Assembly (NCBI RefSeq): GCF_964656455.1
Contig: NC_135717.1
Span: 17,936,775 to 18,000,774, forward strand
Origin: Halichoerus grypus
Lineage: Eukaryota > Chordata > Mammalia > Carnivora > Phocidae
Length of the DNA stretch: 64,000 bases
Reading direction: 5' to 3'
Each line of letters begins with the position of its first letter. Positions within the stretch are counted from its first letter, which is position 1. Positions 38,085 to 50,389 of this stretch are shown here, one piece after another. The notes beneath the pieces were generated by a model. The model was not told where the DNA came from. It saw only the letters and a program-made list of their open reading frames with translations, and did not search any database. Made by a program: the position numbers and the translations under genes.

Positions 38085-38300
38085 AAGGGCAGACTGCCTG
38101 GGTGTGGATTCTCACCTCACCACCGTGTGTCTTTGGTTGAGTTCTCTATTTTCCCTGAGCCTTAGTTACCCCTTCCCCAAACAAGGTAATAGTCCCACCA
38201 TTGGTCCCTAAGACATGGGTGGGTTGCAAGGATTTAAGCAGTGAGCATGTACGGAGTACTTAGCACAGTGCCTGGTATGTGGTTGGCTGTCAGGATGATG
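38085..38300 (+). repeat. MIR
   Basis: ttccctgagccttagttacc and cttagcacagtgcctggtat mark the middle and end. Confidence 0.7.
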
Positions 38301-38404
38301 ACTGTAAGAGAATTCGTAATACCACGGCAGTTTGGGGATTTTCCTGGTAGCAGTGATTTGGCATTATGGTGGCAACGTATGTAGTTCATGTAAGGGGGGA
38401 GGGG

Positions 38405-38596
38405 GACACAGACCAGGCCAGACACAGAGATGGAAGGATGTGTCTGAGATACCCAGAGACAGAGAATCATAGAGATACACGGAGACAGAGATACTTAGAG
38501 ACAGAGATAGAGAGAAAGATGTACAGGGAAAAACAGAGGAAGGGAATAGAGACACAGGGAGGCAGAACTAGAAAGAGACAGAGGGAGAGAGAGAGG
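38405..38596 (+). repeat. GA-rich low-complexity tract
   Basis: Recurrent gagacagagata and agagagaaagat words with few pyrimidines on the + strand. Confidence 0.8.
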
Positions 38597-39199
38597 CTAT
38601 GAAAATACATTTACTGCCTGTGGTTATAGCACAAGTGGGGGTGGGGGGATGGCGCATCCAAGCCCTGTTCATGTTTATCCACTTCTGCCTCCATCTCCAC
38701 CCTGTGGCAGTTTTTGAATCCCCCAGGGACTGAGGAGGCCTGTAAGGCCCCCAGTCCAGCAGACAGAATAGCCAGGGCTTGGATCCCAGGTGGTGCTGGG
38801 GCAGGGCACACTTACCAGGGTGACCAGGAGGGTCTAAAGCCAAAGGGGCCTGTGGATGATTCTGTCTTAATGAATCCAGTTCAGGAAAACAGGCTCTGAG
38901 GTCCAGGCCGGGAGCGGGAAGGCACTAGGTGGATCAGGAGCAGAGTAGAATTGAGGGAGGTCCCAGGAGGTTGCTGGACTGGAGCTGAGTATGGCCAGGA
39001 GCCCAGTGCGTGGGGGTGGGCTGGGCCGCCTCACAGAAGAGCACCTGGGCTGGCACCATCTTGGTCTCCAGAGGAGACCCATGCTGTTCGTCCTGCCTGA
39101 AACACTGTTCCTCCTTTTTCCTGCCTTCCCCTCAAGCCCCACGTCAGGTAACCTCTCGTTGTGAAACCTTCTTCCACTTCTACCGGTTTCTTGTCTATC

Positions 39200-40460
39200 C
39201 TTCTGGAATTGTTCTAAATTTAAAAATGTGTATATGGTAGCACAGTGCACTCATTTTTCTGTGCCTTGCTTTTTTCACTTAATATTTCTTGGGGGTCATT
39301 TTTGGTCAGTATATTTTAATCTACCCAATTCTTTTTCACTTGTGGATTATTAACTTAGTGTTTACTGAGCACCTTCTTTGTATCAGACACTGTTCTAGGT
39401 ATTAGAGACACAACAATGAACAAAATAGACACCACTTCTGTTCCAGGGGGCTGCTGTCCTAGTATGGAGAGATATTTAATAGTTAAATATACGAATGACA
39501 TGTTAGGTGGGATGAGGGCTATAAAGAGGGGGAGGGGTATCCTTTATACTGTGATAAGGGGAGGCCATTATGGTAAAGAGACATTTGAGCAGAGACCTGA
39601 AGGAAGTTGAGTTAGTTATTGATGTGTAACAAGTTACCTCCAAACTTAGCAGTTTTGTGGGTCAGGGATCTAGGCACAGATGAGTTGGAAACTCTGGCTC
39701 CAAGTCTCTCATGGGCTGTAGTCAAGCTGTGGGTCAGGGCTGCGGTCACCTCAGCGCTTGCCCGGGGCTGAAGCATCCACGTACAAGCTCATGCTCACAG
39801 TTGTGGCAGCTTCGGTTCCTCACGGGCTGGCCTCCTGGGCCTCTCCCAAGGGCTGCTTGCAACAGGGCAGCTTGCTTCCCCCAGCAGAAGTGATCCAAGA
39901 AAGAGAAAGAGAATAATGCTAAGGAAAGAGCGAGAGAGAGCCCACTATGGAAGCCACGGTGTTTTTCAAACCTAACATCAGAAGTGACATTCCATTACAC
40001 CTGTATTCTGTCAGTAAGTCCAGCCCATACTCTACGGGAGGGGATTTCATAATGGTTCCACAATGAGGCAGGGATCATTCTAGGCCATCCTGGAAGCTGC
40101 CTACTGCAGAAGTGGAGATCCGAGGGAAGAATGGCTCAGGCAGAGGGATTGCAAGTGTAAAGGCCCTGAGGTAAGAATATGCCTGGCACATTGAAGGGCC
40201 AAGGAGGCCAGAGTGGCTGGAGAGGAGTGAAAGAGTGGAAGTGGTACAGGAGGTCCGGTCAGGGACAGAGACACAGATTTCTGTTGCCAACACTTAACCC
40301 ATTAGTTGGTGGACTTTTAGGGTATTTTCAACCCTCTGCTGCAATGGATATCCTTGTCCACCTGGGCAAATATGTCTGGGGGTAAATTCCGAGTGGTGGA
40401 ATTACTGGGTCAAAAGGAAGGTGCATTTTCAGTTTTGGCAACCATTGCCAAATTTCCCCT
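39200..40460 (-). mobile_element. Ancient L1 3' end (antisense), split by two later repeats
   Basis: The left half (ttgcttttttcacttaatat ... acccaattctttttcactt, to about 39355) and right half (gcaatggatatccttgtcc ... gaattactgggtcaaaagg, about 40284-40460) are adjacent in an L1M-type 3' end read on the minus strand. The intervening 0.9 kb is the gtgcaaaggccctgag repeat, itself split by the element at 39611-40103. Confidence 0.6.
39611..40103 (+). repeat. Interspersed repeat starting tagttattgatgtgtaac
   Basis: It runs from tagttattgatgtgtaacaa through gcttcccccagcagaagtga and acatcagaagtgacattcc to ggccatcctggaagctgcct. It interrupts the older gtgcaaaggccctgag repeat, whose halves lie at 39360-39610 and 40104-40283. 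The family name is not assigned. Confidence 0.55.
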
Positions 40461-41119
40461 CCCAAGAGCTGACCTTCCTGCTCACCTCCTCTGAGGATCC
40501 TTCATGCCCTTGCCTTCACTGGTCCCTGCCTTGGCCTGGTGTCCCGTCCTGGCTGTTTCACACTAAAGGTTTGTACTGTCTCCCCAGCCTCCCGTCTTCC
40601 CTCCGTCCTGGTTCCCTCCCTCCAGACGGCTTCTGCTGCTGCAGATGGCTGGGGAGCCTAAGAGCCCTTGGAGGACACTTCCCTTTGATGGAAATTCTTC
40701 GCACTTGGAAAGCTCTTCTCACAAACGGTATCTTCTGTGTGCTTTTCCCAGGTGTTGGAAATTCCCTGATGGCTATTTTGAGACAATGAGTTGAGTGTGT
40801 GCTTGGCCACCATTTATCTCTGGGAAGGTGGCTGGCTGGCAGAATCTGCCAAAGGACAGAGCACGGAGAACACCTGGCCTGGAAGGAGAGGTTGCTGCCC
40901 CCTTGTGCTCCCCCTCTGCATAAAGCTGAGCCACACACGGCCACGTGACATTTACAAGGCCTGGCGAGGCCTGGGGGCTCTGAGACCCACTGGGTTGAGA
41001 CCACATACAAGTCAACCAACATTTACCAAGCATGCCCTGTGTGCTCTGTGCTTTTGTGTCTCAGATGACTAAGTGGGGGAAGTGTCACTTGCATGCTTAC
41101 AAGCTTCTAGTGGCTTCCT

Positions 41120-41560
41120 TTGTGTTCTGAATAAAATCCCAACCCCTTCCCAAACTGGTCCTTCGCTACCTTCCTACACCCCCTCACCCCTTCACTCCAT
41201 AGGCTCCAGCCATACTGGGCCCTTCTCCCCATCTAGAGGCCTTGGCAATCTCTGTTCCCTCTGCTTGGGACATTCCCAGGCTTTTTCACGATCAACTCCT
41301 CCTTATCATTCAGATTCTAGTTTGAAGCCCCTTCCCAGAGAGGCCTTCCCTGATGATCTAATCTGAAGTAGCTTTCTCCAGCCACTCTGTCCCCTCATTC
41401 TGTTTCTCCTGGAAATTGCATCTTTATTGTCCTTTTCCCCCACTTGACTGTCAGCTCCATGAGGACAGGGACTCTGTCTTGCTCTCCACTGTGTCCCCAA
41501 GACTTAGAAACCTATCTGGCACACAGTAGGTACTCAAAGAATATTGGTTGTATGAGTGGA
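41120..41560 (+). repeat. L2
   Basis: cttgggacattcccaggctt, cttcccagagaggccttccc, cagctccatgaggacaggga, tctggcacacagtaggtact, in L2 3' end order. Confidence 0.8.
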
Positions 41561-41569
41561 TATGCCTGG

Positions 41570-41700
41570 GTATTATTCTCACTTTCCAGATGAGGAAATG
41601 GGGGTTCAGAGATGTTAAGTGACTTCTTCATGGACACACAGCTGGGAAGTTGCAGAATTGAGATTCAAACCCAGGTGGGTCTGACTCCAACCCGGTGCTC
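41570..41700 (-). repeat. MIR
   Basis: ccagatgaggaaatgggggt and agattcaaacccaggtgggt on + strand; it abuts the L2 at 41120-41560. Confidence 0.75.
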
Positions 41701-42169
41701 TCTCCCCTGCTGGATGGCCAGACAGACATTGCTGGCTGTCCAGAGATGACTGGTGGGTGTCAGGCCAATGTTTGAAACTTGAAGGATAGTGGTGTCTGTG
41801 GGTAGGTGTGCTGGGGGTCCGGGAAGCAGGCTGGAATGAGGGGCTTGTACCCTCCCCATCCTCCCCACTTTGGATAGAGCCACACCATATACTGCCATGT
41901 AAGACTGCACACCCTGGCCAGGACTGTGGGCTCTGAGACCCATTAGGGTGGAGACCACATAAGAGGCAACCAGTGACAAGACTGGCAAGGTCTGGGTCAC
42001 CATCTGGGTCACTGATGGCCCTCAGTCCCTCCTCCTCCCCAGCCACATTTCCATTTTTCTTACCATCATGCTTAGTCATACCTCTTCTCCTGAGGTTCAG
42101 GTTGCTTGGGAGGGCAGTGCTGGTGTCCTTTATCTGGAGAATCTGACCCTTCCAGAGGCAGCAGAGAAA

Positions 42170-42310
42170 TATTCAGGGGTGCCCACTCTGGAGCTAGGCC
42201 CACTTGGCTCTCCACACAATCCTTAACCTTTCTGAGCCTCTGTCTCCTTAACTGTTAGAGAGAGAGTAACAGTTCCTCCTTCATAAAATATCCCAGCAGG
42301 GTCAATGAGG
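42170..42310 (+). repeat. MIR
   Basis: ccttaacctttctgagcctc and gtctccttaactgttagaga. Confidence 0.6.
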
Positions 42311-42879
42311 GGGTGCGTGTAGATGCCTATCTTGCGTGCACAGTCAAGAACTCCATGAAGGTAGCTTCATATTAGTCACCATGTAGCCCAGGCATTGCCC
42401 TTCAAGGCCTTCCTCCTTCCTCCTTCCTCAAAGTCTGCCAAAGTCATCTCTCACATTGCCACCACGCTTCCCAGTTACTTGCTCTCCTCCATTCTTCTCC
42501 ATGAGGACACACACATCATTCCTGAACTCCCTTTGCAGGGACAAGTCATGTCCAAGCAAAGGTATCAGTAAGGGTATTATAATTGACCTGGGACACAGCT
42601 CTCTGTTCCATGCTCTGGTGGGTGAGCAGAGTGAGCTCAGAGTGGTGGAGCAGGGGGGTTGGGGAGTGTTGGGGAAAACTAGCAGGAGTGGGATGGCGTG
42701 GTCCTCAGGACAGGAAGAACTCAGACTCTATGTGTCAGCATGTGTCAGCATCCAAGGATGTCTGACCCAGCAGATGGAGCACTGCAACAGGAGTCCTGGG
42801 GTCAGGTTGGTGTGAGGCACGGCAGTGGCCAGCGTAGCCATCACACCACCACACCTCCACACCTCCACATCCACTCCAC

Positions 42880-43050
42880 ACTATGCTCTAGGCACTGTTC
42901 TGTGTGCTCATGGCTCATTCCTACAACCAGGTGGTGAAACTGAGGCACAGAGCATTTAACAGAATTGCCCAGATCACATGGTCTGTAAGTGTTGAAAGCA
43001 GGATTTGGATGCAGGCGGTCTGACTCCAGAGTCTATATTGTCCTGCCCCC
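42880..43050 (-). repeat. MIR
   Basis: ctctaggcactgttctgtgt, gtggtgaaactgaggcacag and cagatcacatggtctgtaag on + strand. Confidence 0.7.
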
Positions 43051-44214
43051 CATGACAGCATCTAAGTGGTCTGCTGGATGAGGGAAGAGGCCCAGCCAGT
43101 ATATGGGGTTGGGAGAAATGGTCTAATCTGGGAGGCAGGGGTGGGGTGATTGGGAGGGTATATTCCCAAGAGCCCTAGAAGACAGTCAGCTGCTTGGGAG
43201 GGAATTGGCAGTTTGGTTGGGGAAGGCGTCTGTCAGCTTGGGAGACCGGGTGGGGTACATAGGGCCACTCCTGGGCCAGGCCTAGGGAAGGTGAGAAGAC
43301 CCGACCTCCGGGAGGCCTGGGTCAGGAGCAGGGCAGCTGAGCCTTGCTGGGGCAGACAGGGCTGACTGGGGGAGCTCCAGCTGCGGGCTGTCCCCAGGAC
43401 CTACATAGAGCCACCCCTCACTGGCCTCTGCGCCATAGCAGCTCACAAACCCAGCTGAGCCTCGATTCCTCGCAGTCTGAGGTCTGGGGGCCTCACAGCC
43501 TGGTCTCTGCTCTGAGTACCAGGGAGCCCTGATGGGAGCACCTCTCTGACTCCCAGGGCCTTCCTCAGAAGAGAGCTAGGCAGACTCACTCCCACCCAAG
43601 ATGAGTATGGAGGGGACAAGTGGACGGTCTCAGGCAGGGACACCAGGGCCGACAGCAGCAAAGGTGACGAAGTGCAGGTCTAGAAGTGATGTCATGGCAC
43701 ACCCTGGGCTCCCAGGGGCCCCACCTGGCCGTCCTCCACGAGCACCCCCCCTCCTCCCTGAGATTTGCTCAGACCCAGGCAACCCCGGATGCTAACCCTG
43801 CGGGAGCTCTTAGCACGGGCCGGAGGGTGATGTCCAAGTCCAAGCTCTGCTGCCCCACCGCACTCCAGCTTTGTCTTCTTGTCACCTGGCTGAGTGGGGC
43901 TCCATCTGGGCTCCTGTCCCGGGAGTGGGGTGGACCAGGAGGCACCTCTCTGGGAGCACCCCTGAGCCAGAGGTCAGGAGGACGGGTGCCTACAGGAGGG
44001 ACAGCAGAGCTGCTGGGCTTCCAAGGAGGCAAGGCCAACAGCTCCCCGACCCCCCGTGTCCTCGGGATCCCACAGCAGCGCCTCACAGTGCACTTCCCGC
44101 CTCCCTGCCCCGAATCTGAGCACAGACCTGAGACCTAGGTCTCAGCTTACTCATCACTTCCCCAAAGGGGCCGGCCCCCTACTTCCTTGGCCAAACTAAC
44201 TCCCACCTTCTCCT

Positions 44215-44400
44215 CATGCCCTCTTTTCCTTCATAGCATTTATTAAACTCTGAATTTCAAATGTGTTTATTTTCTGTCTTCCTTCCTAAGAATATCAGCT
44301 CCGTGAGGGCAGGGACCTTGTTTGTCTTACACGTTCCTTTACTTCCCGGGCCACGAGAGGATGGTCAAGTGCTTTGCAAACTGTAGAGGGGCCCCCTGAA
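44215..44400 (+). repeat. L2 fragment
   Basis: catagcatttattaaactct and atcagctccgtgagggcagg, then ccttgtttgtcttac. Confidence 0.65.
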
Positions 44401-44812
44401 GGGGAGGGCTGCCCGGAGGTTTTGCTCTCTGGAGCTTTTGTGGCAAGGAGGCCGCTCAGCTCATTTTCCTGGGGCTCAGGCAGTTTCCCGGGCAGTGAAA
44501 CTCATTGGCTAGTACCCCAGTGTCACTGCAGGGAAGTGTGACAGCCCAGAGCACTGAAATCTAACTGGCCAGAAGAATAGGATTTGCATTTCAACTAATG
44601 TGACTGGTGGATGGAAGAGTAGCTTTGGGAGGAATGTTCTCGAGGCTGGCCAGGCGTGAGGCGGGGGCCCCAAACCCATCACAGTTTTCTCTGTGCAAGC
44701 CAGGGTCCCTCAGGGGCCAAATGGGAGGTGAGGGGGAGGCCCACTGCATGAGACCCGAACACATGGAGTATTCCTGCCTGGAACGTGGACGCACGGACTA
44801 GATACTCCTGGG

Positions 44813-44925
44813 GGAGAGACAGGGAGAGAGAACCAGACCGGGAGGGAGAGTCAAAGACAGAGGTAGAAGGAAACGGAAGAAGAGACAGAGGCAGAAAGAG
44901 AGAGAGAAGCCAAAGGGAGGGACCT
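44813..44925 (+). repeat. GA-rich low-complexity tract
   Basis: Words gagacagggagagagaacc and gaagagacagaggcagaaag; purine-rich on +. Confidence 0.8.
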
Positions 44926-45425
44926 GCGCAACGGCCCCAGTGAGCAGATGCTCCAGGAGGACAGCGAAATGGGACTGTCTGGTGAGCGGCCCACCCCCCA
45001 GTGATTTCAGAGCCCCCAGTGCCTTTCCTAAGGCGAGCATCTTGCCTCAAAGAGCATGCCTCTAGTGTTTACAGGTTCTTCTCTTTGATGCCACAAGGGC
45101 TCTGAAAGTTAAGCCGATTCCTTCCTCTGGTGCCCAACCCAAGAGAGACAATCGGTGGGCACATTGGAGGAACGCTGGCCTTGAGCTTCCAAGGGAGAAT
45201 GTGTGCTCTCCAGGACGCACCCCCCCAGCCCCCCAGATTCCCAAGCCTGCCACGGGGTGTGCAGCTAATGGGACACGCCCCAGCCTACAGCCCCCCTTGG
45301 GCGCCTGGCCGCCGCTCTCACCCGGTCCGCCAGTCCTCACGCTTTGTCGTGTGTCTCTCCCTTCACGAAGGCTGCCACGTCCGCGGGGCTGTCACTTCCT
45401 TGGCATTTTCCTCTAAATCACTCAC

Positions 45426-45590
45426 TTTTTTTTTTTTTTTTTTTTGAAACTTAAATGTATTCAGAAAAGGAAGCTTCAGATCACTACCGGAAATGAAAAG
45501 CCAGCAGTACTTGCAATAAATAGAAGGGAACTGTAAAACTGGGAAAATAAAACCATCACCATTGTAAAAAAAAACCCATCACCACTGCAT
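45426..45590 (-). pseudogene. Possible short retrocopy of an unidentified 3' UTR
   Basis: T20 (45426-45445) is followed on + by gaaacttaaatgtattcaga and caataaatagaagggaactg. On the minus strand this reads as AT-rich transcript-like sequence ending in poly(A), with a variant signal (aataca) near the tail. No clean TSD and no coding part are recognisable. It could equally be a decayed SINE or unique sequence with a T-run. Confidence 0.25.
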
Positions 45591-45596
45591 CTCAGA

Positions 45597-45750
45597 CAGT
45601 GGTTCCCCCTCCCCCGGGGTGCGGCTGCCCTCTCCCCACACTCTGGGGATATTTTCGGTTATCACCGCTTGGGGAGAGGGGAGGTGAATGTTCCTGGCAT
45701 CCAAAGAATGGGTAGAGGCCGGGGATGCTGCTAAAATGAGCTTGGGCACC
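45597..45750 (+). mobile_element. MER20-like fragment
   Basis: It begins cagtggttccccctcccccg and contains tctggggatattttcggtta and ggggatgctgctaaaatgag, in MER20 order. The far end is missing. Confidence 0.5.
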
Positions 45751-47699
45751 TGAGGGAGGTGTGCCCCACACTTGGGTAGCTATGACCTGGTTAGCTCCTC
45801 GCCCTTCGGGCTCAGCTGCAATACCCCTCCCCAGGGACGCCTGCCAGGACCCCCAGAGCGGAGAACTCCGGTGGTCAGCTCCTGTGGCCCCTGCACTGCC
45901 CATCTCCTGACTCTCTGGCCCTTGGCCTTTGCTCTCTGCCTGTGTCCTGGTCCCCCATGAGAGCTGCAAGCAGGCAGGGCCCACACCTGTCTTAGTCGTC
46001 TTTCCCTAGCCCTGGCTCCTAGCAGGTGCTCCACAGTTGCACATGGGATGAACGAAAGCTGGGCAAAAAAGAAGGGATTCTGCCCCTGGGTCCTCCACTG
46101 TCGGCCTGCCAGACACTCTGTTTGTCACCTGTGAACTGGACACCCTCCCAGGACTGCTGTGGAAAGGTCCCTAGCAGAGGGAGAGCCCAGGGTAAAGATT
46201 AGGGGCCATCTGCAGGTGGCAGGGGTCCCTGGAGAGATCGGGGGCTCATTGCCTCATTCATTTCTTCTCCCACAGTTATCGAGTTGTCCCGGGGTAGTTG
46301 ATAATTGCACCCCCTTTCCTCTCAAGTGTCCTGGCCTGGACAGTCGATGACAGGGCCCCCTCACTCTGGGGCCACGGTGTCTAGTGGGGCAGGTGGAGAG
46401 TTGAGCAGTCTCCGAGGCTTGAGAGAGCAGTCCGCACTGGCTGTCTCTGCCCGGCGCCTGCCTCTCGGGGACCCTGCTCTTACAGGGGGTGCTCAGGCTC
46501 TCTGTTGAGCCGCTGGGGGTGGGGCTGGCTGGGAGCCGCTGAGAAGGCACCCTCTCGGCAGACGGGGCTTCAAGTATTGTGCATCATGCCGGAGTTGAGG
46601 CTGTTCTCCACAGACACAGCCCAAGGCCAGAGCTTGGGTAGAATGTCAAGGCCACATTCCTGGGGCGTGTGAATTTCTGGGGTAGAGATGCAGAAGGCAG
46701 CGGGAGAAAGGGCCAGAACTGTGACTTGGGGTGTGGACCTGTCAGGGGTGGCTTCCAGCTCTGTCTTGGAGGGCTCCAGCTTGCTCTCCTCATTCCCACC
46801 CAGGCATGGGCTGGGGTGCCTGCTCCCCTTCCTCCTACCATCATCCTGCAGGTGAGGGCCCGCCCGCTGTCTTGGGGTGCTTATGAGCATTCAAGGCCAT
46901 CGAAATAGGGATAGTGCATGTGAAGAGACATGGGAGCAGGCCCCAGGAGGACATCACTCTTTCTGCACTGGCTGTGTCTGTACGTACGCACGTGGCCAGA
47001 CTGCCAGGATGTCCACTGCTGTCTACTGTCCACTCAGATTGGGAGAGGACCCTTTGTGGGGGCTGCCCCATGGCCCCCCTGCTCCTGGGGAAGTCCAGGA
47101 AGGGGCTGCTTTGCTCGCGTCTGCATAGTTGAATTCATTCTTTCCTGGGACCCACTGTCCTCTCTTCCTCCTCCGTTTCCTCCCACTCCCCCCAAGCAGG
47201 CCACTTGACCTGGTGTCCAGGCGGAGGGGAGAGAAGCTGCATCTGCTTCATCACACATTCTTCCACACCTTTCCAGCGAGCGCCAGCATGCAGGCTTTGG
47301 AAATCCGCAAAGCTGGAACTTGAACTCTTGTTTTCCCAGTCCTCTGTGACATCTGTGTTCCAAAGTCATTGAGCTCTTCTCTCTAGTTACCCAAATGAAG
47401 GAGGATAGCAGGGAACGCTGGGGGCAGTTGGGGGCACAAATCCATGATTTTTAACATCAGAAATCATCCCACCACCAAATTGTCCTGTGCTACCCCAAGA
47501 CTCACCAGGAACTGAGGTCATGGCCTCGGGGACTCCTTCTAGACCCCCACATGGCAGGGAGGGTGTGAGCCCATTCGTTGCCTCGGGGCTCGATGTAGGT
47601 GGTTGGGGCAGACAAGGCAGGTGGTGGTTCAGTAAACCCAGTTCTTGAAATGGGAAGGGCCTCTATTAAACTACCTCTGATTTGGGCCACTTCACTTTA

Positions 47700-48240
47700 A
47701 AAGGCAAATAGAGAAATGAGCAGAATCCAAACAAGCCTGATGCTAATGACTCAAGTGGTCTGAAAGGGAGACCTTTGCAGCAAGGGCAGAATAATGGCAA
47801 TGATCTAGCACCGCGCAGACAAGGTTGAGGGGCGACTCGGTAATTGCCAAGCTCCCACAGGATCCCCTCGAGAAGAAGCCAACCAGCTCACCCCCTTGTC
47901 CTCAGAGGGCAGAGCAAGAAATTAGCTTAAATTGGAGCTGGAAAGATTTAGGTTATGTGTAAGGAGGAACTTTTTAAACCCTGAAATATGCTACCAAGAG
48001 AGGCTTCGGGTTCTCGGGAGCGTGTCTAAAAATAGCCTGGTCTTTAAAAATAGTTCTGGGCAAGCTTTAAACATAGCCTCAGCTCGGCTTCTTGGTCACG
48101 GTTCTCAGAATAAGCGGACCCACTCTATGGGGTGCTCCCCAGTCAGAGGGCTCGAGGGACGGTCAGAATCAGCCTTTGGTCTCTGTCCGGATAAACATTT
48201 GGATGTTTTAGATACTTAAAGATAAGGGATTTATTTTCCT
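47700..48240. other. Intronic tract with two MEF2-like sites
   Basis: ctaaaaatag (48026-48035) and ttaaaaatag (48044-48053) start 18 bp apart, about two helical turns. The part 47935-48020 (gatttaggttatgtgtaagg ... accaagagaggcttcggg) resembles an ancient mammalian repeat. Regulatory role is inferred. Confidence 0.3.
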
Positions 48241-48299
48241 GTCTGCCTCCCTGCTGATGGGCGTCATGAAGTTCCAACCTTTCGAATCTCAAAGTTTTC

Positions 48300-48800
48300 T
48301 TTCTGTGGGAACATATTCCAGGGCCGATGCTAAGTGGGTCAGCCCCACCAGTTACCCCCAGTCCCTCCCCACTCCTGAGGCAGGGCTGTCCAGCGTCCGA
48401 GGGTCGGCTGGGAATTCATCCATCTCAGCAAAGCTCCCACCCCTCCAGCGACCTGCTCACCTGCCTCCTGACCTCAGCAGCCTCCTCCTGGCCACGTCCT
48501 TGTCACCTGGGGACCTACAGCTGCCTCTCCCCAACTCCCTGCCTCCCACCTTCTCGTCCCCCACCCGCCAACCAGAGAGATCTTACAGATCAGGCACATC
48601 TGATTCTTGCCTTCTTCCTTACAGTTACGTGATTCCTGCCCACTTGCCCTCAGGACAGAGCCCAGACTCCCTAGGAGTGCTCCAGACCTTTTCAGGGTCC
48701 TGTTTATCCCCCTAGCAGCGGCTCCCTCACGCACGTGCCCGGCCTCATGGCCCTAACAGCCCACCGAGCCACTTTGCTTCTGGGCTCTGCCAGAGCTGGT
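48300..48800 (+). repeat. L2-like fragment
   Basis: caaccagagagatcttacag and gtgctccagaccttttcagg resemble the middle of L2. It is diverged, and continuation to gcccacagcaggtacttgat near 49095 is possible. Confidence 0.35.
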
Positions 48801-48995
48801 TGCACTGCCGGGCCCACCCTCTTGGTCCCTCTGAGCCTGCAGCTCTCAGCTTGGAGGTCACCTTCTCTGGGTGACATTCTTTCCTGACCTTCCCATCTAA
48901 GCCCAGTCTAGGAGCCCAGTTGGGCTTCCCATGGGCCCCTGGCCTTCCCCCTTGGCTGCCCTGGCCCACACCAGTCCCCAGTGTGTCTGTGTCTC

Positions 48996-49078
48996 CTCCC
49001 CCCCCCCCCAGAGCATTGGGAGACCAGTTGGCTTGTTCTCAGGGCCTTCCTCCCCCCCCTTCCCCCCCCCCCCGCCCC
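48996..49078. repeat. Poly-C cluster
   Basis: Three C-runs of about 8-13 bases within 80 bp, separated by short unique words; G-runs on the minus strand. Confidence 0.85.
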
Positions 49079-49279
49079 GAGCTGGAAGAGAGCCTGGCCC
49101 ACAGCAGGTACTTGATATCTGCTCAGCGACTCATCAACTGAATGTCAGGCCACCCCAGCAGGGGCTTCCCCTTTGCTGTCCTCCTGGCCTATCTCATCCG
49201 GTTTCAGCTTCCTCCAGGTCCCCACCAGCCGTGTGATGTCCCCACATGACATGCATGGGATTGTTGGCAAATCCAGATC

Positions 49280-49450
49280 GGTGCCCACATACACAAGAAT
49301 ATTTATTTAGACATGAATGCTCTCCGAGCGTTCGGAGTAGTAACTTAGACAACATCTTTAATAATAAACTCTATTATAAATTAATCAGCTACTTCCCTGA
49401 TATCTCAATTAAATGGAGCAATGCCCTCAGCATAATATGTCCAAACCCTG
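49280..49450. other. AT-rich unique tract
   Basis: aacatctttaataataaact and ctcaattaaatggagcaatg form an AT-rich island in GC-rich intron. A 263-codon + frame starts at 49246 and runs to 50037, but shows no recognisable domain or codon pattern and lies in one intron; it is treated as chance. Confidence 0.3.
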
Positions 49451-50389
49451 CAAAAGAGAGGCAGGCCAGATGCAAGACGAGTCCCAGAAGCCTGTGGGAG
49501 AGGGGCATCATTGCTCTGTATCGTGCCCCAGGCCACATTCCCAGGCTGCAGAGTGTTCCCACAGGAAGGGCCACCTGGGCCAGGGTCCACCACGCCCCCT
49601 CCCCACAGGGCGGCGTCATGGCTAGGCACTCCGGCGTGTCCCTGTCGTGTCGCCTGATCTCACTTTACGCTCATGAGCACAGACCCCACACGTATGCAGC
49701 GTGCGTGCTTGTCCGCGCTTCCCCACTCCCCAAAAAGACTATGCCACCCCTTCTCTCACTCCTTAAACTTCCCCTGGGTCCACACCTGCTGGTTCACTCT
49801 CAGCCAAGGGTCTCGCCCTGCTTGGTGGACAGGAAGCAGCTCTGGAAACTTCCCTGCCCTTCTTGCCTTCTCTCTGCCCTGCTTCTGCACTCGCCCTGGG
49901 GCTCCTCCGACCAGCAGTCTCCCCCAGTCTATTTGATCGCTTGGGGGGAGCACGGGAACGTTCTCTGCCTCCGCTCTTCAGCACCTGTCCCTGAACCCCG
50001 CTGTCCCCCCTTTTTCCTGCTTCTCCACGGGCTTTGACGCCTTCTCTGGGATGACTTGGCTGCTTTCTCTCCTCGTTTCAGCCTATTGTAGCTGAGCGTC
50101 TGTCCCCAATGGCCTGCGTATTGGCAAATCCAACGGTCCCTTCTCTCTCTTCATCTTTGACCTCACGGGCTGCTGCCTCCGTCTTGGCATGCGTACTTTG
50201 CCCGGCCCTGGCGATGCCACACTCCCTTCCTCCTGCTGCCCGGGGACCCTCCTTGGCCCGCTCTGCATGCCCCCCTACTCTGCTCAGCCCCAGCATTGGC
50301 TCGGCTCCATCGGGGCTTTCCCTTCCTGCAGCCTCTCTTCGGGTGGTCTCTCCCGGGCCCTTGTCCCTGTGCCAGTGACTCATGCGTTT

